Source of the DNA: Kosmotogaceae bacterium
GTDB taxonomy: Bacteria > Thermotogota > Thermotogae > Petrotogales > Kosmotogaceae
Reading direction: 5' to 3'
Length of the DNA stretch: 35,353 bases
NCBI GenBank assembly: GCA_003444085.1
Contig: DLVL01000026.1
Span: forward strand, 1 to 35,353
The stretch's first letter is position 1, and every line of letters begins with the position of its first letter. This document shows, one piece after another, positions 1 to 7,142 of this stretch. A model generated the notes under the pieces. It was given only the letters and a program-made list of their open reading frames with translations, did no database searches and was not told the DNA's origin. The position numbers were made by a program, and so were the translations under genes.

Positions 1-2300
1 TATTGGGTAAGCCTCAGGACTGTCCCGGGCAGTATTTCGAGCGAACCTTCCGGACGAATGGTGATGTCTCCTGCAAGGACCACCGAATAATCGCCACCGG
101 CCCCCCATTTCACTGAGCCATCGATGTTCCCCCCGTCAAGATAGACGTCAACACTGTTTCCTTCGAAAATCGTACCCAAATCGTAGAAAGAAGCATTGAT
201 GCCTACTCTGACACCGTTCGTGTTGTTGCTGAAGACATTGTTCTCATTTTGAAACAGAGAATACCCACCATTTATCCTCAGCCCATCACCAGCAGTGTTA
301 GCAATTGTCGAGTTTACCAGTTTCAGTGATCCTGAACCACTCTTAGATATCGCAGTACCATCAGAACTGCCTGCATAAGAGATCACACACCACTCAAAGT
401 CTGCAGATCCTTCATTCTGGACATATATCGAACGCCACCATCCAGGTTCAGGAAGACTACTGTCATCATCCCGATTAGTATCGCCACCCACAGAGTCGTC
501 CCGCAAATCAGTGAAGAAGACTTGCTGATTCTCAGTTCCTCTTGCGACGAGTTCTCCGTCTACCCTGATCTGTGTGTTCTGAGCAAGTTTAACAACGGTT
601 CCGGCACCAAGCGTGAGGCGACCATCTCTTGAAATCGATGTGTAACCGCCAAGGAACAAAGATATGTCACCGGGGACACTCCATACCACATCGCTCGATA
701 TTGTGCCACCGTCGACCTGAATATCGACCTGGTTTGCCGCTACGATTGTGGAATCATCAACAATCAGGGAAGCGTTTGCAATCATTCGAATACCTATACC
801 ATTCAAAGTGAAGACAGAAGCTTTGATATGAACCCCATCTGATCTATAATACAGACCCGCGCCCAGGTTCTGAACCACCGAAGAATCCGAAAGCTGAAAC
901 CCACCTGCTGCATTGTCAATCCTCAAACCGTCACCTGAACTGTTGTGAATTATTGAATTGGAGATCGATACCGCTCCGGTGCTTGTCTTTACAATAGCCG
1001 CGTTATCACCAAGCCCCGCATATCCTATTACGCACCAGGCAAAGTCAGCTGTACCGTTTTGCTGGATCATTATCGAGCGCCACCATCCAGGTTCAGGAGA
1101 TGTAGAGTCCTGGTCTCTGTTAGCGTCTCCGCCAGCAGAATCATCCCTGATGTCTGTGAAGTAGATCTGTCTTCCTTCTTCACCTTTGGCAAACAGGCTT
1201 CCGGAAATCGTCAGTCTTAACCCCTGTCTGAACTTGACAACAGTACCTGGAAGTATTTCCAGTCTGGCGTTGTCAGCGACAGTGATGTAGCCTGTTACTG
1301 TTACCGAATAGTCACTGTGTGCTCCCCACTTCACGTCTGTATTGATCGTTCCTCCGTCGAGATGAACATCAATTCCATTACTCTCGAAAACAGTCGTCAG
1401 ATCGAAGAATGAAGCATTGATTCCAACCCTTACTCCGATAGCGTTGTTTACATAAGTGTTGTTTCCATGCTCAAACAGAGAGTATCCAGCTGCTATGCGC
1501 AGTCCCTCACTGGAGCTATTCTGGACAATTGCGTTTTGGAGTGTAAGCGATCCCGTCCCTGCCTTGAGAATTGCAGCACCATCTGAACGTCCGGCATAAG
1601 AGATTACGCACCATTCGAGAAATGCAGATCCTTCGTTCTGGATGTTGATCGAGCGCCACCATCCCGGCTCTGGCATAGCTCCATCTTGACCACCAAGTAC
1701 TCCACCAACTGAGTTGTCTCGCATGTCTGTGAAGTGAATCTTTTGATCCTTCAGACCTCGAGCTTCAAGGTAACCACGTACAAATAGCCTCCTGTTCTGA
1801 TCAAACTTGAGGACAGACCCAGGGGCGATTTCCAGCCTTCCATCTTCCACCACGGTTATGTCACCAGAGATAAATAGCGAATATGAGCTACTCGCACCCC
1901 ACTTCACTGAAGTGTTAATTGTCCCACCGTCAAGATAGACGTCTCTGCTGTTGCCCGCGAAGTTCGAGGTCAAATCAAAAAAAGAGACATTGATTCCGAC
2001 TCTGACTCCATTTGTGTTGTAGAGAAATCTGTTATTCTCTGACACGAAAGAAGAATAACCCGAAGAGATTCTAAGGCCGTCTCCCGCAGTCCTTCTAACT
2101 ATGGAATCGCTGAGCTCTAGAAATCCTGAACCAGATTTCAGGATTGCGCCCTGATCAGATGTTCCCGCGAAAGAGACTTCGCACCACTTCAGGATGGCAG
2201 ATCCCTGATTCTGGATATTGATCGAGCGCCACCATCCAGGGAGCTCTACAGTACCCGTGAAAATAATCGGATCGCTGCTGCTACCTATTGCCTCCAGAGT
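1..2300 (-). repeat. Tandem intragenic modules (period about 573-645 bp)
   Basis: The codons for the conserved WWRSI block recur in frame at equivalent plus-strand positions 431, 1076, 1652 and 2225. The spacings are 645, 576 and 573 bp, that is 215, 192 and 191 codons. A fifth module is cut by the left edge. Nucleotide identity is high around the GAGCGCCACCATCC block and lower elsewhere, so the copies look like old, diverged duplications. Confidence 0.85.
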
Positions 2301-2588
2301 CCCTCTGACTATCATTCCCTGGTTCTGGACGAAGTGAACTCTAACCCCAGGTTCCACAGTAATTCGGATGCCTTCTGGAACAATCACTGTTGTTCTGACA
2401 ATGTAGGGGCTTCCTTCCTGCGTCCAGATCGTGTCTTCTGTAATCGTTCCGGACACTTCGGTGGGTACCTTATATCCATCTTCCGGTCCGTCAGCACTCA
2501 TTCCAAGTGTCATACCAGTAAACAGAATGATTACAAGAAAGACCAGAAATCCAGAGAAGCCTTTCTCTTGCACTCTAAAAGTCTTCAT
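1..2588 (-). CDS. Secreted repeat protein with parallel beta-helix modules (3' end off the window)
   Basis: An uninterrupted frame runs from ATG at 2588 to the left edge (862 codons, no stop). AGGAGGGG lies just upstream of the ATG. The N-terminus has a short basic stretch (MKTFRVQEKG) and then a hydrophobic segment, about residues 13-31, that looks like a Sec signal peptide or anchor. The rest is made of similar modules of about 190-215 residues. Each has PGWWRSI followed by I/Y/M-x-Q-N/Q, a WC-containing turn (typically WCVISYAG), a GDGLRI-type strand with GYS, GVRVGIN, and LDGGTINTxVKWGA, then a strand rich in V, I and L. Short repeating V/I/L strands with Asn turns are typical of right-handed parallel beta-helix proteins. 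It is probably a cell-surface or exported protein, since Thermotogota have an outer sheath. No catalytic motif was recognised. The function is unknown, and adhesin or polysaccharide-binding roles are only guesses. Confidence 0.85.
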   Translation of the reverse strand, partial: MKTFRVQEKGFSGFLVFLVIILFTGMTLGMSADGPEDGYKVPTEVSGTITEDTIWTQEGSPYIVRTTVIVPEGIRITVEPGVRVHFVQNQGMIVRGTLEAIGSSSDPIIFTGTVELPGWWRSINIQNQGSAILKWCEVSFAGTSDQGAILKSGSGFLELSDSIVRRTAGDGLRISSGYSSFVSENNRFLYNTNGVRVGINVSFFDLTSNFAGNSRDVYLDGGTINTSVKWGASSSYSLFISGDITVVEDGRLEIAPGSVLKFDQNRRLFVRGYLEARGLKDQKIHFTDMRDNSVGGVLGGQDGAMPEPGWWRSINIQNEGSAFLEWCVISYAGRSDGAAILKAGTGSLTLQNAIVQNSSSEGLRIAAGYSLFEHGNNTYVNNAIGVRVGINASFFDLTTVFESNGIDVHLDGGTINTDVKWGAHSDYSVTVTGYITVADNARLEILPGTVVKFRQGLRLTISGSLFAKGEEGRQIYFTDIRDDSAGGDANRDQDSTSPEPGWWRSIMIQQNGTADFAWCVIGYAGLGDNAAIVKTSTGAVSISNSIIHNSSGDGLRIDNAAGGFQLSDSSVVQNLGAGLYYRSDGVHIKASVFTLNGIGIRMIANASLIVDDSTIVAANQVDIQVDGGTISSDVVWSVPGDISLFLGGYTSISRDGRLTLGAGTVVKLAQNTQIRVDGELVARGTENQQVFFTDLRDDSVGGDTNRDDDSSLPEPGWWRSIYVQNEGSADFEWCVISYAGSSDGTAISKSGSGSLKLVNSTIANTAGDGLRINGGYSLFQNENNVFSNNTNGVRVGINASFYDLGTIFEGNSVDVYLDGGNIDGSVKWGAGGDYSVVLAGDITIRPEGSLEILPGTVLRLTQ

Positions 2589-2669
2589 GAATCCCCTCCT
2601 CAGAGTATCGAGGCCCACCGGCGCATGTCAACGTTGCAGATACGCTCGATCAGGTCACGGAATGACTTG

Positions 2670-2697
2670 ATTATACAGCAACACATTGCTGAGACAA
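2670..2697 (-). promoter_or_regulatory. Promoter of the beta-helix repeat gene
   Basis: Read on the minus strand, a perfect -10 TATAAT (2670-2675) is preceded, after a 16-bp spacer, by TTGTCT (2692-2697), a 4/6 match to -35. The predicted start near 2663 would leave a leader of about 75 nt before the ATG at 2588. Confidence 0.5.
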
Positions 2698-2780
2698 TCG
2701 ACCGGCGATATCTGAAACCTGCAGCATTCAGAGAGAAGCCTTTTGGTTGTTTGCTTCACTGAAGACACTACTTGTAATCG

Positions 2781-2838
2781 TGAGAAACAACAAGCACTGC
2801 CAGGTGGGAAGATACCATAAACTGTGTGCTGTTTCTCA
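2781..2838. repeat. Intergenic inverted repeat with 9-bp arms
   Basis: TGAGAAACA (2781-2789) and TGTTTCTCA (2830-2838) are exact reverse complements. An inner GCAC (2794-2797) can also pair with GTGC (2826-2829). The loop is about 28 nt and no T-run follows on either strand, so it is not an ordinary intrinsic terminator. It lies between the divergent beta-helix and peroxiredoxin genes. Apart from this element, the two promoters and the dyad near bcp, I see nothing in the 2589-2923 interval. Confidence 0.5.
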
Positions 2839-2852
2839 GTAAACTAACTTCT

Positions 2853-2891
2853 TTGGCAGTACTGATTAGTGATTCCCTATAGTATCATTAA
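2853..2891 (+). promoter_or_regulatory. Candidate bcp promoter with overlapping dyad
   Basis: TTGGCA (2853-2858) and TATAGT (2878-2883) are plausible -35 and -10 boxes, though the 19-bp spacer is long. An imperfect inverted repeat, TTAGTGAT (2866-2873) and ATCATTAA (2884-2891), matches at 7 of 8 positions and brackets the -10 region, a typical place for a repressor site. The regulator is unknown; a peroxide-responsive one would fit but is inference. Confidence 0.35.
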
Positions 2892-2923
2892 CTTAGAAAG
2901 ATTCAAAAAAAGGAGGGAGAATA

Positions 2924-3391
2924 ATGAGCGCTCCAAAGATCGGAGACATGGCACCCGATTTCGAGCTGCCTTCTCACGAAGGTGGAACAGTTTCACTTTC
3001 TCAGTTCAGAGGAAAGAACGTAGTTCTTTACTTCTATCCGAAGGATAACACATCAGGTTGTACACTTGAGGCAGAGGGCTTTCGAGATAGAGAGAAAGAG
3101 TTTGAAGAACTGGATACCGTAATTCTGGGAGTAAGCAAAGACTCCATCAAATCCCATTCAAGTTTCGCTCTGAAAACCTCCATCAACTTTGATCTTCTGA
3201 GCGATCCTGATCAAAGAATTCATCGGTTGTACGACGTAATAAAACCAAAGAAGATGTACGGCAGGGAGTATATGGGAACTGACAGATCAACGTTTGTCAT
3301 CGACAAGACCGGAAAGATTCTAAAAGAATACAGAGGGGTGAAGGTGAAGGGTCACGTTGACGAAGTGCTGGGGTTTTTGAAGACTCTATGA
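2924..3391 (+). CDS. bcp: Thioredoxin-dependent peroxiredoxin, PrxQ/Bcp type (single cysteine)
   Basis: This 155-residue protein is a cytoplasmic peroxiredoxin of the AhpC/TSA thioredoxin-fold family that reduces peroxides. It shows the family N-terminus (APDFELPSHEG), the strand VVLYFYPKDNTSGCT holding the peroxidatic Cys46 with Thr43 of the TxxC motif, and a conserved Arg in GTDRSTFVID. Length is normal for PrxQ/Bcp. Cys46 is the only cysteine: the position five residues later, which carries the resolving Cys in many PrxQ proteins, is Glu51. It may therefore work as a 1-Cys enzyme that needs an external thiol. The ATG is set by a strong AGGAGGGA at 2911-2918. It is the only convincing plus-strand gene and stands alone, convergent with the gene ending at 3463. 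The 71 bases between them hold no clear terminator. Confidence 0.95.
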   Translation: MSAPKIGDMAPDFELPSHEGGTVSLSQFRGKNVVLYFYPKDNTSGCTLEAEGFRDREKEFEELDTVILGVSKDSIKSHSSFALKTSINFDLLSDPDQRIHRLYDVIKPKKMYGREYMGTDRSTFVIDKTGKILKEYRGVKVKGHVDEVLGFLKTL

Positions 3392-3462
3392 AAGAGCTTA
3401 TAGGTCCTGCGTGTTCTGAGAATGATAAAGAGGATTGTTGAGGTTGCATAACCAGGTGCTGA

Positions 3463-3939
3463 TCATTTGTTGTGGACGAGTTCCCGCCTGATCTTATCTG
3501 ATGTCAGCGAGAACTCATAATAGCGAAGTCTTCGAAACAGGTTCTGTTCTGTTCGGTTCTTCATTAAATGAAGCGTCACCATTGATCCGATATATGCAAG
3601 ATTGCCAAGAACACGCCCTGGTGTTGTCCAGCTTCTTTCAGGCACTTTGGTAGCAACTAGACTGAGTATTGACTCTGTGTCTCGTTCGCTCACAATTTTG
3701 AATGCAGATTTGAAACCGATTGATGAACGCGCCATATCGCGAAACCTGGAAAATGTCTCACATATTCGCCGCGAACTTTTGATGGATGATGTAGAAGACA
3801 CACTCGCTCCTACTGGATCGGTTGTCTTTATCAGATCCGAAATGCAAATGTTTACCCAATTTGGATTCTTCTTGCCTTCAAAGAGCTTGAGAGAAGAGCA
3901 TTCTCGCCTCAAAAAAACATGGCCAAGCGCCTTCTTCAC
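3463..3939 (-). CDS. Hypothetical protein, last gene of the accessory cluster
   Basis: This 158-residue protein has no family I recognise. The GTG start at 3939 overlaps the stop of the upstream gene (GTGA), and GAGGTG sits five bases before it. That translational coupling is the main reason to call it real, because a plus-strand open frame (3602-3955) lies opposite it. The product is basic, with serine-rich stretches in the middle and Lys/Arg-rich ends (RRLRYYEFSLTSDKIRREL near the C-terminus). There is no signal peptide, no clear membrane helix and no metal-binding cluster. Position and coupling suggest it works with the membrane-anchored helical protein encoded just upstream. Confidence 0.65.
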   Translation of the reverse strand: MKKALGHVFLRRECSSLKLFEGKKNPNWVNICISDLIKTTDPVGASVSSTSSIKSSRRICETFSRFRDMARSSIGFKSAFKIVSERDTESILSLVATKVPERSWTTPGRVLGNLAYIGSMVTLHLMKNRTEQNLFRRLRYYEFSLTSDKIRRELVHNK

Positions 3940-4895
3940 TCGATCACCTCTTTAGGTGTATCAGTCATCACTTTGGTAATTTCGTACTTCACATCATCCT
4001 CTACCAGGCTGAAGACGAAACCATAGACGTAATTGAAGTAAGTCAGAACCTCGGTGGAAAGGTAATACGGGTTTATGCCTGCAATCGTTTCTCTAACTAC
4101 CTTAGCAAAGTCTCCTGCTGACTTTTCGTAGACCTTCTCGTTCTTGTTAAAGTCATCAAGCAAATTGTTCAGTCGATCCAGCACTGAGCTGTTGTACTCT
4201 GCAAGCCTTCTGTTTCTTATCTCTTCTCCCTTTGTCGAGGCCAGTTTGTCGATCCTTTCTCTTGCTTTTGCATAGCGTTCTCTAAGCTCTTCGTCTGCCG
4301 TTTTCTCATTCAAAGCCTCTTCTATTGAGCAGGCTTCAGAGAGAATGACTCTAGTCTCACTTTCTTCTTCAGCAGATTCCAATTTCACGGCCAGCTCCTC
4401 AAAACGAAGAATCATCTCTCTGTTCTGCTCGTATCTCGTGTTTTCTCTCTCCCGGAGCAACTCTTCCTTCTTGCGGTTGATTCTCTCAAAGTCCTCTGCA
4501 GCTTTGCTGACTACCCTTGGACCAGCAGCTTCAGAGAATCTGAGGATACTATTCTCAGCCTGTGAAAGGTAATAGAGTTTCTCATCAAAGTCTGAAGATT
4601 TGTCAACCCTGATAATCATTAGATTCAAGAACCTCTCGAGAGCCTTTGAGCTTGTTGGATAGTGAAAGAGACAACTCTTGAGCAGTAGTTCCGATTCATG
4701 GATTCGGCCAGAGTTGAGTGCATTCTCTGCCGCTTTCAAGAAATTCGCCTCGGTTTCTGGCTTGACCCGGCCATGCGGTTCTGATGTGTAAGACCTCTGC
4801 TCACCGGAACGACTCCGAGGATTCTCAAGAACAGTCTTGTACAGAAGATATCCAGTGAGTCCAAGATTGATTATCAGCAAAACAATAATGAACAC
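3936..4895 (-). CDS. Membrane-anchored helical (coiled-coil-like) protein of unknown function
   Basis: The protein has 319 residues. The first 20 form one hydrophobic helix (FIIVLLIINLGLTGYLL), consistent with an uncleaved N-terminal anchor. The rest is strongly charged and helical, rich in Glu, Arg, Lys and Leu (for example REMILRFEELAVKLESAEEE), like a coiled coil or TPR-type helical repeat. I chose GTG at 4895 because GAGGTGA lies five bases upstream; GTG at 4904 is in frame but has no room for a binding site. It follows the helicase gene after 90 bases that hold a possible promoter, and its stop overlaps the start of the small gene at 3939. No enzyme motif is visible. A membrane partner or effector of the helicase/ATPase module is possible but not shown. 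Confidence 0.8.
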   Translation of the reverse strand: MFIIVLLIINLGLTGYLLYKTVLENPRSRSGEQRSYTSEPHGRVKPETEANFLKAAENALNSGRIHESELLLKSCLFHYPTSSKALERFLNLMIIRVDKSSDFDEKLYYLSQAENSILRFSEAAGPRVVSKAAEDFERINRKKEELLRERENTRYEQNREMILRFEELAVKLESAEEESETRVILSEACSIEEALNEKTADEELRERYAKARERIDKLASTKGEEIRNRRLAEYNSSVLDRLNNLLDDFNKNEKVYEKSAGDFAKVVRETIAGINPYYLSTEVLTYFNYVYGFVFSLVEDDVKYEITKVMTDTPKEVIE

Positions 4896-4928
4896 TTTAA
4901 TCACCTCAGTTCAGGTCACTCAAACTCT

Positions 4929-4934
4929 ATTATA
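4929..4934 (-). promoter_or_regulatory. Possible internal promoter (-10 only)
   Basis: TATAAT on the minus strand at 4929-4934, in the 90-base gap between the helicase stop and the membrane-protein start. No good -35 is seen at 16-18 bp, and the TG lies directly next to the -10, so it is not the usual TGn extension. If used, it would start transcription near 4922, about 27 bases before GTG 4895. Confidence 0.3.
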
Positions 4935-4984
4935 CATACCCTGATGTGAACAATGAGATGAAAGAAAATAGTTCAGATCGATGA

Positions 4985-7141
4985 TCACGCGGAGTTGATT
5001 AGCATATCAACAACTCTCTGATCGTATATATACTCCGCCAGATACATTGCAATTATTTCGTCAGTTGCATATTCACGAAGCTTATCGCCAGTGCAGGAAT
5101 ACACTGTCTTCATCTCGGAAGGATTTTCCAGAAGGTACTGAGCGATGCTTTCTTTTACCGAGCTCTCTCCGAGTTCAAGTCGCTCGATGAGTTCTCTTTT
5201 CAGCAAGTTAGTTCTCTTACTACTCTTGAAGCTGATTTCTTTCCAGTTATGTGAGACTCTTTCCACGTTAGGATCAACTAACTTCAGAAGATACTTGATG
5301 AGAAGATTTCCGGTATCGCCAGCGTACGTGCTCATCACTATAGCGTTCTTTCTTTCCTCTGTTTCCTTTTCGTGAATAGTAACCAGAGAATCTGCTGACA
5401 ATCCTGTTTCTTCATTTCTGATCAGAAGATTGATCTCTTCTTCAGCTCCTTCAGACAGATTGGCATAATCCGGAAAGTCGCGATTCAGTATACCTCGCCT
5501 CACGGCCATAGCAAAGTCAAAGCTGAATCTGGGTCCAAAACTTATCCATGCGGGCCGTTTGCTACCTTTGCCTTTGCCAACACTAATGCTGAGAAGTGAA
5601 TGATCAATCTTCTTAACATCCCAGGTTTTTCCTGCAAGCAGGAAAGACGCGCTCTTATCGTTCTTTGCAAGGTTCTCCAAGGCTTCAACAAACAGCGGGT
5701 GAAGTGTGCCGACCTCTACACCGTTATGAAAAACTGTGTACTCTGACTTGATTGGAAAAAGGACGACGAAGTCCTTTTTGAACATCCCACTTTCCAGTAT
5801 TTCTCTTGACTTTGATCCCGGAATCAACTCCCCGGTGGGCCTCTTTGAGATATAGTCTTTCTCCGTAAGATGATCCAAAAGCTCTCTAAATACCTGTCGC
5901 TTAATTTCCCTGAATGGGAACGCTCTCGTTAGAAGCTCAAGAGAACTCCTGTCCAGTATACTCTGCTGGTATGTGAGTGATATGAGCTGCTGCCCGAGCA
6001 ACTGGGGATAGAACTTGAGAGGGTATAGACCTTCGACCGACTTGTCTTTCAGCATCTGCAGTATCCCAATCGCTCTGTAGACGCTGTGATCATCAGTTAA
6101 GAACATTGTCGCACGAGCAATTCTTGATTTCCTTCCAGATCGTCCAAAGCGCTGTACGAATGAAGCAGCTGAATAAGGCACCTCAAGAAACACAACTCTG
6201 TCAACATCTCCGATATCGATACCCATCTCAAGTGTCGAAGTGGCAACAACAACACGCATTCCCTTGTCGTTCTTAAACGTCTCTTCAATAGTTTCGCGCA
6301 GCGATTTTGAAATGGAACTATGGTGAACAGCAGCTTCTACTCCCAGTCTTCTCATGAGTGCACTGAATTCTTCGGCCTGTGCTCTGGAATATGCGAAAAC
6401 AAGTGTTTTCGAACCCGGAGATTCTTTAACGAGATTCACCAGATAATCACTTGGCCTGATTTCATCCGAACCGATTACCTCAAGCTCTCTTCCAAAAGGG
6501 CTTCTATCAACAACGATCCTCATATTTCTGGAGCTGCTGCCAGAAACCCATTCCCCAAGCAACTCCGGGTTACCTACCGTAGCAGACATGGCCACCCTCT
6601 GTATCTCATGCTTGCTAAGAGTCTGAAGCCTTTCGATGAGACAAACCAGCTGTGCCCCTCTTGGACTGTCAACGAAACTGTGGACCTCATCAATCACAAC
6701 GAATCTGATTTCCCTGAATACTCTTGAAATTGCACGCTTTGAGGTAAGAATACCTTCCATAGACTCAGGTGTAATAACGAGAACATCAGAATTTCTGATA
6801 GCAGTTTTCTTCTCGTTGGGAGAAACGTCGCCGTGCCAGTGTGAGACTTCAAGGCCGAAGGGGCGGAAGATTCTGTCAAGCCTGGCCTGGATATCGTTTA
6901 TTAGCGCTTTCAGGGGGGCGAAATAGATACAACTCAGTGATCGTGAGCTGTCATTCAACATCATGCTCAAAATGGGCATCATTGCTGCCTCAGTTTTTCC
7001 TGAGGCAGTACCTGCGATTATCAGAACATTCTCTCCTGAAAGTATCGCAGGAAGGGTTTTGTCCTGTACTCCTCGAAGTTTCTTCCAGCCTAGCTTTGTT
7101 GTCAAAAATCTCGCAACGTCGTCTCTTAGTTTCTCAGGCAT
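4985..7141 (-). CDS. Lhr/BrxHI-like DEVH superfamily 2 helicase
   Basis: A 718-residue ATP-dependent nucleic-acid helicase of the Lhr/BrxHI group. Visible motifs: Q-motif Gln26; motif I GTASGKTE (44-51); motif II DEVH (151-154); SAT (186-188); motif V-like ATSTLEMGIDIGDVD (300-314); motif VI QRFGRSGRKS (330-339). The following 380 residues would hold the winged-helix and Lhr-core-like regions, and the C-terminus is diverged. It is shorter than full-length Lhr and close to BrxHI in size. Start: ATG 7141 lies one base after the stop of the ATPase gene, behind GAGGAAG; an in-frame TTG at 7156 is less likely. The upstream neighbour is a BrxD-like ATPase, its known partner in type 2 BREX. No nuclease or methylase domain is fused. 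Confidence 0.9.
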   Translation of the reverse strand: MPEKLRDDVARFLTTKLGWKKLRGVQDKTLPAILSGENVLIIAGTASGKTEAAMMPILSMMLNDSSRSLSCIYFAPLKALINDIQARLDRIFRPFGLEVSHWHGDVSPNEKKTAIRNSDVLVITPESMEGILTSKRAISRVFREIRFVVIDEVHSFVDSPRGAQLVCLIERLQTLSKHEIQRVAMSATVGNPELLGEWVSGSSSRNMRIVVDRSPFGRELEVIGSDEIRPSDYLVNLVKESPGSKTLVFAYSRAQAEEFSALMRRLGVEAAVHHSSISKSLRETIEETFKNDKGMRVVVATSTLEMGIDIGDVDRVVFLEVPYSAASFVQRFGRSGRKSRIARATMFLTDDHSVYRAIGILQMLKDKSVEGLYPLKFYPQLLGQQLISLTYQQSILDRSSLELLTRAFPFREIKRQVFRELLDHLTEKDYISKRPTGELIPGSKSREILESGMFKKDFVVLFPIKSEYTVFHNGVEVGTLHPLFVEALENLAKNDKSASFLLAGKTWDVKKIDHSLLSISVGKGKGSKRPAWISFGPRFSFDFAMAVRRGILNRDFPDYANLSEGAEEEINLLIRNEETGLSADSLVTIHEKETEERKNAIVMSTYAGDTGNLLIKYLLKLVDPNVERVSHNWKEISFKSSKRTNLLKRELIERLELGESSVKESIAQYLLENPSEMKTVYSCTGDKLREYATDEIIAMYLAEYIYDQRVVDMLINSA

Positions 7142-7142
7142 T

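Noticed and set aside
2334..2762. Plus-strand open frame of 142 codons near the left intergenic region
   Set aside because: It mostly lies opposite the repeat gene and crosses its promoter, and has no binding site or recognisable product.
3392..3462. Terminator between the convergent bcp and small unknown gene
   Set aside because: Only a 4-bp GGTT/AACC pairing was found, with no T-run on either strand.
3602..3955. Plus-strand open frame of 117 codons opposite the small unknown gene
   Set aside because: It lacks a good ribosome binding site, while the opposite-strand frame has a Shine-Dalgarno and a GTGA overlap with its neighbour.
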